Positions 42,936 to 50,577 of a DNA stretch of 64,000 nucleotides are shown here, in pieces (position 1 is the first letter of the stretch; each line of letters begins with the position of its first letter). The notes below the pieces were generated by a model. That model ran no database searches. It was not told where the DNA came from and saw only the letters and a list, made by a program, of their open reading frames with translations. The stretch is from Oscillospiraceae bacterium. Lineage in GTDB: Bacteria; Bacillota; Clostridia; Oscillospirales; Oscillospiraceae. Where the stretch lies: the NCBI GenBank assembly GCA_902795045.1, contig CADBJU010000017.1:1-64000 (forward strand), in the 5' to 3' direction. The position numbers and the translations under genes were made by a program.

Positions 42936-43105
42936 GTTGTCACCGCCTTTTTATAAAGCCGTCTCTGTACGGCCTTCCCGCAGTGCCGCGATCGTGCGGC
43001 GGATGCTCCGGGTGAGGGAGACGATATCAAAGAATCCTTAAATAACACCTAATGTCGCGGCATCTTCGCATGAACGCCAAAAAGTATAGCTTTCTAAAAA
43101 CATAT

Positions 43106-43338
43106 AATATGGGTATCGGCTCTAGTCAGCAATATAGGCAGGATCAACACTTGTAGCGTAAAACTTGTACCGTAGGGGCCGATGTACCCTAAAGGGCAAA
43201 CACCCTCATCGGCCCGAAACCGCTTGTACAATGTACCCACGTTTCGGGTCGATCTGGGCATTGCGCCCTTTATGGGTGGATCGGCCCCTACGAGACGGGC
43301 GCTTTGACAGTTTGCTGAGTTAAGCCGATACCCATATA
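43106..43338. mobile_element. MITE-like element (family 2, copy with different interior)
   Basis: Ends AATATGGGTATCGGCTCTAG…CAGC (43106-43130) and GCTGAGTTAAGCCGATACCC… (43314-43338) are inverted repeats of the same family as 35316-35524. The interior is different: a large palindrome of CCGTAGGGGCCGATG … GGATCGGCCCCTACG type (43160-43303). The rest of the 42936-43694 gap has no gene; it holds ATGCAT-type small hairpins near 43480-43500. Confidence 0.7.
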
Positions 43339-43596
43339 AGGAAAAATCGGATTACAGTGTGCTTACGGGTACCGGAACGCGATAAGCCGCGGAGAATTCT
43401 CAAATTATCATACTAAGTATGTCGGAAGAGCTCGGATTCCCCTGTACGATACTGAACAATATTGAAAAATGATTGAATCTTATGCATGGTAATGCATAGC
43501 AATTCATTGTTTGAAACACAAGCCTGCATACTGCTGTTTGTAAAAAGTATGGAATTTCAATCGCTATATATACGCTTAGGATGAATCATACAACAG

Positions 43597-43621
43597 CAGC
43601 CCGCCGGAGATCGGCGGGCTG
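43597..43621 (-). terminator. Hairpin downstream of the amino-acid ABC operon
   Basis: AGCCCGCCG (43598-43606) and CGGCGGGCT (43612-43620) form a nine-pair stem with a five-base loop, about 75 bases after the reverse-strand ATPase stop. The U tract is weak. Confidence 0.5.
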
Positions 43622-43694
43622 GTGAGCGAACGTTATGCGGAAAGGTGAAGTTCACGCTTTCTTTTTTCTCGCTAATAATCCTGTGATGAGACGA

Positions 43695-44786
43695 TCAGGC
43701 GGATCGATTTATCAGCTTCAGCTGATTGGAGTATTCATTTCCTTCGAGCCAGGTGTAAGCAGCATGATCCGTCACGCCTTTCAAAACGGAGAGAGCAAGG
43801 TCATTGTCGGAAGCCATCACGTTGAACTGCGGCCCATTGTAAAGAAACGTCCATTCCGCGATACCCGTATTTTCCGAATACTCGCAAACGGCATGGATGC
43901 GAGGATCATCCAGTGCCGCAAGCAGAAGCTGCGTTACTTCTTCAAACGTCAGCTGGATGTGGCCGGCCAGCTTTCGCTCAATCTGGTTCCGGATGCAGTA
44001 TGCCATGATCTCACCGATCATCCCCGGGAAATCGCAGCTGCGGCCTTTGATGTCAAACTCTATTGCTTTGAGCCTGTAAACAAAGCGACGGGTTTTCTCT
44101 CTCTGCGGATGTTCAAAAATCTGCTCCGGGCTGCCGTCCTCATAAATGCCGCCCTCGTCCATAAAGAACACACGATTGCATATAGCCTTGGCAAAATTCA
44201 TCTCGTGCGTCACGATCATCATGGTCTTCCCGGTCTTGGAAAGGTCGCGGATGACGGCCTGCACCTCGCCCACCATGGTCGGATCCAGAGCGCTGGTCGG
44301 TTCATCCAAAAGGATCACATCGGGGTCCATGGCCAGGGTACGCGCAATGGCGATGCGCTGCTTCTGCCCGCCGGACAGCTCGTCCGGGTAATTCAGCGCC
44401 TTCTCGGAAAGGCCTACCGTGCGCAGAAGACGCATACCGGTATCATAAGCCTCCTGCTTGGATCTGCCCAGCAGATCCATCGGGGCAAGCATGATGTTCT
44501 CGATCACCGTTTTGTGACCGAACAGGTTAAAGCTCTGGAACACCATGCCCATCTTCTGCCGGACTTTGTTTATATCGCACTTTGGATCGGTGATTTCCTG
44601 CTCACCGATCCAGATTTTTCCCGCGGTGGGCTTCTCCAGCAGATTGATGCAGCGCAGCAGCGTGCTCTTGCCCGTGCCGGAAGGACCGATGACAGAGATG
44701 ACATCTCCATCGTGGATTTCCACATTCACATCCTCCAAGGGTGTGACGTTTGGATATTCCTTTCTCAGATGTTCGATTTTAATCAT
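43695..44786 (-). CDS. Polar amino-acid ABC transporter ATP-binding protein (GlnQ type) with C-terminal extension
   Basis: A 363-residue ATPase. Residues 1-242 are a normal GlnQ/HisP-type domain: Walker A GPSGTGKST near 35, Q-loop FQSFNLFGHKTVIENIM, signature LSGGQKQRIAIARTLA, Walker B VILLDEPTSALDP and H-loop THEMNFAKAI. The last about 120 residues (from FDIKGRSCDFPGMIGEIM) are an extra domain not seen in standard GlnQ. It looks like a small alpha/beta domain (…ERKLAGHIQLTFEEVTQLLL, then CEYSENTGIAEWTFLYNGP), perhaps regulatory. It overlaps the permease gene by eight bases, forming a two-gene transporter operon. Confidence 0.88.
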   Translation of the reverse strand: MIKIEHLRKEYPNVTPLEDVNVEIHDGDVISVIGPSGTGKSTLLRCINLLEKPTAGKIWIGEQEITDPKCDINKVRQKMGMVFQSFNLFGHKTVIENIMLAPMDLLGRSKQEAYDTGMRLLRTVGLSEKALNYPDELSGGQKQRIAIARTLAMDPDVILLDEPTSALDPTMVGEVQAVIRDLSKTGKTMMIVTHEMNFAKAICNRVFFMDEGGIYEDGSPEQIFEHPQREKTRRFVYRLKAIEFDIKGRSCDFPGMIGEIMAYCIRNQIERKLAGHIQLTFEEVTQLLLAALDDPRIHAVCEYSENTGIAEWTFLYNGPQFNVMASDNDLALSVLKGVTDHAAYTWLEGNEYSNQLKLINRSA

Positions 44787-46431
44787 CGGTCTTGACCCCC
44801 TTCAGAATGTCGGCCGGCTTTCGATGCCTGGGATTGAAGCTGACACCGATACGGCCGACAAAAAATCCGATCAGCTCTTCCAACAGAAAATAGATGATCG
44901 TGATAGAGATCAGCGGAAAGAACGCTTCATATGTACGGCTGCGGATGATATCGCCTATTTTGGTCAGATCCTGAACGGCGATATACCCTACAACGGCTGT
45001 AGCTTTGATGAGGCTTACAATCTCTCCGCGGTAAGCCGGCAGCACATGGGGCAGCGCCTGCGGCAGAATGATTCTGAAAAAGGTCCTGCGATTGGAGTAG
45101 CCCAAAGCATAAGCCGCTTCATACTGCCCGTTGTCCACAGCTCCGACACCCATTTTCAGAAGGCTGAACACAGCCGCACCGAAGGTAAGCGTAAAGCCGA
45201 TCACCGCCACAGCGATGCCGCTGATGGAGACTGCGTTGAAGACAACATAAAACAGGATCATAAGCAGCACTACGACTGGCATGCCCTGCACCAGCCATAT
45301 ACAGAAGCGGGTGATGAGATTCGCCGGGATATTTCCGTTGCGGCAGAGCATGAACACGGTGAAGCCCAGCAGCGTACCGAACAGAACCGAAAGCAGCGTG
45401 ATCTGCAGCGTGACCAGCACACCGGACACAAAGAGTTTCCAGCGGTCCTCACGTATGAAAGTCTTGCTGAAGCTGTCTCTGATGTTTCCCCAGAAGGAAT
45501 AGGCTTCCTCATTTTCCGCCGCGTCCGCCGTATTTGACGCGGTCAGCGCGGCGCTGCCTTTCGGAACCACCAGCACAGTGCCTCCGTAATAATTGGGTTT
45601 GGAAAACAGCACACTCTCCATTCGCTCCGGCGTGATCGCCATGCCGGCGCCTGCAAAGTCACACTTGCCGGATTGCACCGCGAAAAGCACGGCGTCAAAG
45701 CTCATCGACTCGATTCTGAGACCATAGCCGTACGCCTGACAAAACTGCGCAGCGATATCCACGTCATAGCCTACGATTTTGCCGTCGCGAACATATTCAA
45801 AGGGCACATAGTCCGGGTTTGTAGCCATCACCAGGGTGCCTTTTACCGCGGGCAGTGCCTCCAGGTCCGGGAGTGTCTTTCCGCTCTCGTCAGGAGCAAA
45901 CCACTTGTCAGAGAGCTTGTCCAGACTCCCATCCGCCGTGAGCTTATCGATGAACTCGCTGAATTCACTGCACAGCGCCCGGCCATGCTCTGTCTTGGCA
46001 AAGCCGTAGGCAAATTCAAAGCTGTCAAGATATTCGGGAATATAGCTTACACTCGCATTTTCACCCATGATGTAGCGTATGACCGGCTCGTCGGAGGGGA
46101 ATGCGTCGATCCTGCCGGCGGACAGCGCCGCCAGCAGGTCACTCAGGTTGTTGTAATAGGACAGCTCGGCATCAGGCAGGGCTTTGGCAACGATCTGATC
46201 AAAGCTCGTGCCGGTGGGAATACCGATGCGCTTTCTGCTATAATCCGCAAGTGAGCCGGTCAGACGGCTTTTCAGATCCGCATATTCGGAAGCGCCCTGA
46301 CTGATGCCGGTCTCGCTTCCCGCTTCATTTGGCTCTTTCCCAGCGACAGTGCCTCCTTCGGCACAGGCATTTCCCGCCAGCGATATCAACAGCATCAGAG
46401 CCGTAAGTACCGCAAACAGTCTTTTCAACAT
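44779..46431 (-). CDS. Amino-acid ABC transporter: binding protein fused to permease
   Basis: A 550-residue protein. A signal peptide (1-24) is followed by binding-protein halves in permuted order: residues about 66-178 match lobe 2 and the end of a family 3 solute-binding protein (KRIGIPTGTSFDQ, DAFPSDEPVIRYIM, TADGSLDKLSDKWF), while 197-290 match the beginning (TLVMATNPDYVPFEYVRDGK, VGYDVDIAAQF, GAGMAITPERMESVLFS). A GlnP/HisM permease (about 325-540, LYAAYALGYSNRR-like EAA loop: YEAAYALGYSNRRTFFRII) follows. The start at reverse-strand ATG 46431 is preferred (GGAAT upstream, good signal peptide), although the frame opens at 46494. Driven by the divergent promoter at 46521-46549. Confidence 0.85.
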   Translation of the reverse strand: MLKRLFAVLTALMLLISLAGNACAEGGTVAGKEPNEAGSETGISQGASEYADLKSRLTGSLADYSRKRIGIPTGTSFDQIVAKALPDAELSYYNNLSDLLAALSAGRIDAFPSDEPVIRYIMGENASVSYIPEYLDSFEFAYGFAKTEHGRALCSEFSEFIDKLTADGSLDKLSDKWFAPDESGKTLPDLEALPAVKGTLVMATNPDYVPFEYVRDGKIVGYDVDIAAQFCQAYGYGLRIESMSFDAVLFAVQSGKCDFAGAGMAITPERMESVLFSKPNYYGGTVLVVPKGSAALTASNTADAAENEEAYSFWGNIRDSFSKTFIREDRWKLFVSGVLVTLQITLLSVLFGTLLGFTVFMLCRNGNIPANLITRFCIWLVQGMPVVVLLMILFYVVFNAVSISGIAVAVIGFTLTFGAAVFSLLKMGVGAVDNGQYEAAYALGYSNRRTFFRIILPQALPHVLPAYRGEIVSLIKATAVVGYIAVQDLTKIGDIIRSRTYEAFFPLISITIIYFLLEELIGFFVGRIGVSFNPRHRKPADILKGVKTDD

Positions 46432-46520
46432 TTTATTTTGATTCCTTTCCCTCAATCTCAGCAGCAGAAACCGCATTCGGTCGGGCAAACTCAAATGACG
46501 TTTTCCTCACAATTTCAAAT

Positions 46521-46549
46521 ATTTTAATATTACGAGGAAATAATGTCAA
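46521..46549 (-). promoter_or_regulatory. sigma-A promoter of the amino-acid ABC operon
   Basis: On the reverse strand TTGACA (46549-46544) and TAAAAT (46526-46521) are 17 bases apart. Confidence 0.7.
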
Positions 46550-46655
46550 CTGAAAACCGGGCCGTTTTCCTGCTGCAGTCTCAACTAAGCTTTAGAATCA
46601 ATACCGCTGACTGTTCCGATACTCCCGGACTTGATTGCGATTGTTCGATATACTC

Positions 46656-46685
46656 TTGCGTATTACCATCGCTGACGTGTATAAT
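46656..46685 (+). promoter_or_regulatory. sigma-A promoter of the esterase gene
   Basis: TTGCGT at 46656-46661 and TATAAT at 46680-46685 are 18 bases apart, with GTG before the -10 hexamer. ATG 46713 follows. Confidence 0.6.
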
Positions 46686-46712
46686 GGAGAAAAAAGAAAG
46701 GCGGATTCAGCT

Positions 46713-47507
46713 ATGGCATCTGGAAGAATGGAGTTTCACGCACAGACCATCATGCAGCACGCAAGCTTCAGTTTTGTGCTGCCCAATGACGTTGAGATGG
46801 CGGAGGTCAGGGAACCCCGGCATTATGACCGTCCGACAAAGACGCTCATACTCCTGCATGGCCTGACCGGCACGGATACGGACTGGCTTTATGGCGGTGT
46901 AGCTCAGGATATGGCGATCCAGTACAACCTTGCGGTTTTCATGCCCGCCGCGGGGAACAATTTCTATCTTGATCGGGGCTATCCCGGCGGCGACTGGGGA
47001 AGCTTCGTCGGTGAAGAGCTCCCCGATTACATACAGAAGGTCTTCGGCTATTGCAATCGACGGGAGGATACCCTGATCGGCGGACTGTCTATGGGCGGCT
47101 ACGGGGCGCTGCACACGGCGCTGAATTATCCGGAGCGCTTTTCCGGCTGCGTTGCGCTCTCTGCTGCCCTGCGCATCCGTGCGATCGCCGAAGGGAGACA
47201 GGACGGCGTTATACCGAATGCCATGCTCCGCGACGTATTCGGAGATCCTGACAGCCTGCTCAAGTCAGACCGCAACCCGGAGTGGCAGTACCGCCGCTTG
47301 AAGGGAAAACAGATCCCCGCCATCTATATGGCCATCGGCACGGAGGACCATCTGTATTCCTGCAATCAGGAGTTTAAAAGCTTTCTGGCGGAACAGAAGG
47401 CGGACTTTTGCTATGAAGAGGGGCCCGGAGGACACTTCTGGAGCTTTTGGAATGCGTATCTGCCGCGCGGACTGGACTGGCTGCTGCGCGATGAAACCAT
47501 CTCATAA
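46713..47507 (+). CDS. Esterase family protein (FrmB/esterase-D-like alpha/beta hydrolase)
   Basis: A 264-residue alpha/beta hydrolase. It has the nucleophile elbow GGLSMGGYGAL, an acid in the MAIGTEDHLY strand region and a catalytic histidine in GGHFWSFW near the C-terminus, the arrangement of the esterase D / S-formylglutathione hydrolase / acetyl-xylan esterase family. There is no signal peptide, so it is cytoplasmic. The substrate is unknown. The start ATG 46713 is chosen for AAAGGCGG at 46697-46704; ATG 46728 is a weaker alternative. Monocistronic, divergent from the ABC transporter. Confidence 0.85.
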   Translation: MASGRMEFHAQTIMQHASFSFVLPNDVEMAEVREPRHYDRPTKTLILLHGLTGTDTDWLYGGVAQDMAIQYNLAVFMPAAGNNFYLDRGYPGGDWGSFVGEELPDYIQKVFGYCNRREDTLIGGLSMGGYGALHTALNYPERFSGCVALSAALRIRAIAEGRQDGVIPNAMLRDVFGDPDSLLKSDRNPEWQYRRLKGKQIPAIYMAIGTEDHLYSCNQEFKSFLAEQKADFCYEEGPGGHFWSFWNAYLPRGLDWLLRDETIS

Positions 47508-47630
47508 CGGACACAGAAATCAGACAGACAGTATTTGAAGCGCTGAAGTTTGGGTAATGAGGCATAAGGCAGATAGCTGTGGCTTCAATTCACGATACGC
47601 TGGGAAAAATGATATAGTGAAGGAGTTTGT

Positions 47631-47855
47631 TTGAGAATGAACGAACTATCCCGAATCATTATAGAAAGATACTGCATGAGCCATAAATCGGCAAAAAGCA
47701 AAAGGCTTTCCTATTTACATGAATTATCGTATGATATGAGCGCCGTCGGAACAGATGACGACGCTGTCTTCCTTGAGCGCGCGATCGAAAGGGAAAAGGA
47801 TCCCGAACTGCGGGAAGCCTTGCAGGATCTGGATGATTTCCTGTTCGGGTTGTGA
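47631..47855 (+). CDS. Hypothetical 74-residue acidic protein
   Basis: Not recognised. It starts at TTG 47631 behind AAGGAG (47620-47625), or at ATG 47637. It is helical and charged, with a basic first half (HKSAKSKRLSYLHELSYDM) and an acidic second half (ERAIEREKDPELREALQDLD). GATATAGTG near 47611 may be a -10. It stands alone, 148 bases before the AAA/PDDEXK-like gene, which has its own promoter. A small regulatory protein is possible but nothing specific is seen. Confidence 0.5.
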   Translation: MRMNELSRIIIERYCMSHKSAKSKRLSYLHELSYDMSAVGTDDDAVFLERAIEREKDPELREALQDLDDFLFGL

Positions 47856-47939
47856 AACAAAAAGCGCACAAGCAAGAAAGGCGACAGTCTTCGCCCATTC
47901 GGCCGGTCTTCTTTAACGAATACACAAGCCTGATTTCTC

Positions 47940-47968
47940 TTGAAATGAAGCGGGAAAGCAATTATAAT
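47940..47968 (+). promoter_or_regulatory. sigma-A promoter of the AAA/PDDEXK-like gene
   Basis: TTGAAA at 47940-47945 and TATAAT at 47963-47968 are 17 bases apart, 35 bases before ATG 48004. Confidence 0.7.
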
Positions 47969-48003
47969 CGCATCAAAAGAACGGACACACGGAGGCGTTT
48001 CAG

Positions 48004-49650
48004 ATGGGGACCTATTTGAATCCGGGTAAAGCGGCTTATCAGATGGCTGTAAATTCTGAAATCTTTGTAGATAAAACAGAAATGATACAGTATATAAACA
48101 GCGTTGTAAATACACAACAGCGCTTTGTCAGCGTTTCCCGTCCGCGCAGATTCGGCAAGACAATTGCCGCGGATATGCTCTGCGCCTATTATGACAGATG
48201 TGCGGATAGCCGTGACTTATTTGAAAAACGAAAGCTGGCGCAGAACACAGGCTGGGACGAGTGCCTTGGGAAATTCGATGTTATACGGCTTGTGATGACT
48301 GATTTCTTTAAGCTTGGCAAGACGCTTGAAGACGCGTTGGCTGCAATAAAAAAACGTGTGCTGCTCGAGCTTGAAGAAAGCTACCCGGGTACGAAATATG
48401 ATGCGAGTGATTTTCCATACAGTCTTGACAGGTTTTACAGGAAATCCGGGATACCCTATGTAATTGTCATTGACGAATGGGACGCGGTGTTTCGCATCTG
48501 GAAGGATAACAGTGAGGCCCAGCGTCTCTATCTTGATTTTCTCCGTGACTGGCTGAAAGACAAGCCGTATGTAGCCCTTGCGTACATGACCGGCATCCTG
48601 CCGATCAAAAAGTACGGCCAGCACTCGGCCTTGAATATGTTCACGGAATACTCCATGATGGCCCCCCGCCAGCTTGCACCATACACCGGTTTTACGGAAG
48701 AGGAAGTAGAGAATCTGTGCAGCAGATATGGCCGGGATTACGCCCGCATGAAGGACTGGTATGACGGATATGTAGTCAGTGACATCATACCGCCTGATCC
48801 AAATCATGAAGAACTGAAAACAACAGGTCAATCACCGACGGCGAACAGATATGCGCTGTACAGCCCGCTCTCGGTCGTGGAATCCATGACCACTGGCGTT
48901 ATCAAGGACTATTGGAACAAAACCGAAACCTATGAAGCGCTGGCGGAATATATCCGAAAAGATTACGACGGCCTGAAGGAAGCGGTAGCGCTGCTCATGG
49001 ACGGCGGACGGCTGGCTATCGACACTTCAACCTACGAGAATGACATGACCACGTTTACAGGCCGGGATGATGTACTGTCGCTCCTGATCCACCTGGGTTA
49101 TCTCGGCTTTGACGATGAACGAAGCGAGGTCTTCATACCCAACCGTGAGATCCTGGATGAATTTAAGACCTCCACGAAGGGAAAGGAGTGGGTCAGCACC
49201 TTCAAATCCTTTGAGACTTCGCAGGAGCTTCTGGAGGCCACATGGAGCGGCGATGAAGAAAAGGTGGCGGAGCTGGTCGAGGATGCGCATAATCAGGCCG
49301 GAAACAAGACCTACCACGATGAAGCTGCCCTGAGCTATGGGATCCAACTGGCCTATTATGCTGCCAGGAAGTATTACACGACGATACTTGAACTGGACAC
49401 GGGCAAGGGCTATGCGGATGTGGTCTATCTGCCGGCGCCTCAGTATGCTGAAAAGCCCGCCCTGCTGATCGAGTTGAAATACGGACACAGTGCGGACATC
49501 GCCATGGATCAGATCAGGCGGCAGAAATATCTTGACAGGTTTGAACACTATAAGGGAAACATCCTTGTGATCGGCATCAACTATAACCGGGACCTGCCTT
49601 CTGATGATCCCAAATTCAAGCATCACAGCTGCAGAATAGAGAAATGGTGA
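48004..49650 (+). CDS. AAA-ATPase-like protein with C-terminal PDDEXK-like domain
   Basis: A 548-residue protein of the large bacterial family in which an AAA-ATPase-like domain is joined to a PDDEXK nuclease-like domain (former DUF1703). The N-terminus has the family pattern YFVDKTEMI-like (EIFVDKTEMIQYIN) and a P-loop variant SRPRRFGKT, Walker B-like YVIVIDEWDAVF near residue 160, and a C-terminal GYADVVYLP … LLIELKYGHS corresponding to the D and ExK motif. These genes are abundant in gut Clostridia and Bacteroidetes, often in many copies, with unknown function; mobile-element or defence roles are proposed. It lies at the left edge of the defence-like island. Codon use is intermediate between core genes and the island. 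Confidence 0.8.
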   Translation: MGTYLNPGKAAYQMAVNSEIFVDKTEMIQYINSVVNTQQRFVSVSRPRRFGKTIAADMLCAYYDRCADSRDLFEKRKLAQNTGWDECLGKFDVIRLVMTDFFKLGKTLEDALAAIKKRVLLELEESYPGTKYDASDFPYSLDRFYRKSGIPYVIVIDEWDAVFRIWKDNSEAQRLYLDFLRDWLKDKPYVALAYMTGILPIKKYGQHSALNMFTEYSMMAPRQLAPYTGFTEEEVENLCSRYGRDYARMKDWYDGYVVSDIIPPDPNHEELKTTGQSPTANRYALYSPLSVVESMTTGVIKDYWNKTETYEALAEYIRKDYDGLKEAVALLMDGGRLAIDTSTYENDMTTFTGRDDVLSLLIHLGYLGFDDERSEVFIPNREILDEFKTSTKGKEWVSTFKSFETSQELLEATWSGDEEKVAELVEDAHNQAGNKTYHDEAALSYGIQLAYYAARKYYTTILELDTGKGYADVVYLPAPQYAEKPALLIELKYGHSADIAMDQIRRQKYLDRFEHYKGNILVIGINYNRDLPSDDPKFKHHSCRIEKW

Positions 49651-49654
49651 ATGA

Positions 49655-49861
49655 TTTGTAAAGGACCAAATTTATAATAAAAGTGAAGGCATCGAGACGG
49701 AAATCGGCTTCATGCGGGGCGACGCAGGCAGAGACGGCAGGCTTACCCAGCACGAGCTGTTCATGTACATCAAGAACTGCGAGGACACGATGGAGGGCGG
49801 CATCGTCCAAAACGCGTAGACCTATCCGCTCAACAGCGAGTATGTGCCGTTCATAAACTAA
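49655..49861 (+). pseudogene. Remnant of an EF-hand-containing protein C-terminus
   Basis: In one frame the text reads GIETEIGFMRGDAGRDGRLT then QHELFMYIKNCEDTMEGGIV, a TAG stop at 49817-49819 and, still in frame, TYPLNSEYVPFIN with TAA at 49859-49861. DAGRDGRLTQHE fits a 12-residue EF-hand loop. The layout resembles the end of caspase-like (peptidase C14) proteins of Clostridia, but that is a guess. No start or upstream part is present. Confidence 0.4.
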
Positions 49862-49921
49862 TGCTTATGGGTATTCGTCACGCTTTATGGAAGCAAGACG
49901 ATACAGAGCGTGCGAGGACGA

Positions 49922-50002
49922 CATTATGCCCGGCGGGCTTCGCCTCACCTGACACATATTTTGCTCGGAATTCATTGTCTGCTTTCTGTCAGGGAATAGT
50001 AT
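49922..50002. repeat. Truncated copy of the family 1 MITE (right half)
   Basis: The sequence from CATTATGCCCGGCGGGCTTC to CTTTCTGTCAGGGAATAGTA is about 85% alike to 25877-25958, including the right terminal repeat. The left half is missing. Confidence 0.7.
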
Positions 50003-50483
50003 GAATGCTCTGGAACTGGCAGGCAAAACCATATACAAAGATGTATCAAAGCATTAAGGCGTCTGGAAACACATTGACACGGGTTTCCAGACGCCATTTA
50101 TTGAAAACGCTTGCATCAAGTTATACTGTTCTGATAGTAGGGATAGATTTCACGAAATTATCGAACGCCTTGAAGCCCTCTGCAACTTGGGTGGCCAATA
50201 TCTCGAAGCCTATGCACTTCTGCCTTACGTCTTTGGATTCGCCGAAGAAAAGGATCTGCGAAGTTTGGCAGAATCAGCAGCATCTTGCTATGGAGATGTT
50301 AAGAAGTCTGGGAATGACTGTGCCTTACTTGGGGTCATTCTGCTGCTACTCATGGGAGAAATACCCAGCAATTTCGCTAATACTCTATGTCTTCTGACTA
50401 CGGGATATGAGAACCAAGACTGCTTGTTGAAGAAACGTGTAAAACCTGCTTTCAATAAGCTTTTTCTGAGAAAGGCATGCTAA
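50001..50483 (+). pseudogene. Interrupted ORF upstream of the RADAR-like operon
   Basis: From ATG 50001, which is made by the MITE end, 18 codons (ending IYKDVSKH) reach TAA at 50055-50057. The same frame continues open to 50483 (through IIERLEALCNLGGQYLEAYA, FGFAEEKDLRSLAESAASCY and a hydrophobic LLGVILLLLMGEIP). TTG 50187 could start a 98-residue product but lacks a good ribosome site. A perfect 13-pair hairpin (50058-50070 with 50083-50095) stands right after the TAA and may be a terminator instead. No family recognised. It ends 16 bases before the RADAR promoter, so it is probably a leftover, not a fourth operon gene. Confidence 0.4.
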
Positions 50484-50498
50484 TGGGACCAGGAAAGC

Positions 50499-50527
50499 TT
50501 GACAGAGAAGAACTCTGACGCTATAAT
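50499..50527 (+). promoter_or_regulatory. Perfect-consensus sigma-A promoter of the RADAR-like operon
   Basis: TTGACA at 50499-50504 and TATAAT at 50522-50527 are separated by exactly 17 bases. The predicted start is near 50534, with GGAGG at 50563-50567. No operator palindrome is obvious around it, so constitutive expression is likely. Confidence 0.85.
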
Positions 50528-50577
50528 GATACATAATGACGCAAAAATGAAACTTTTACGACGGAGGTGTATTGTTC

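Noticed and set aside
43635-44795. 386-codon plus-strand frame
   Set aside because: It is the complement of the GlnQ-type ATPase, which has all Walker and signature motifs on the reverse strand.
46543-46712. Longer esterase start or small ORF in the divergent promoter region
   Set aside because: These frames cover the two promoters and lack ribosome sites; AAAGGCGG before ATG 46713 is the only good one.
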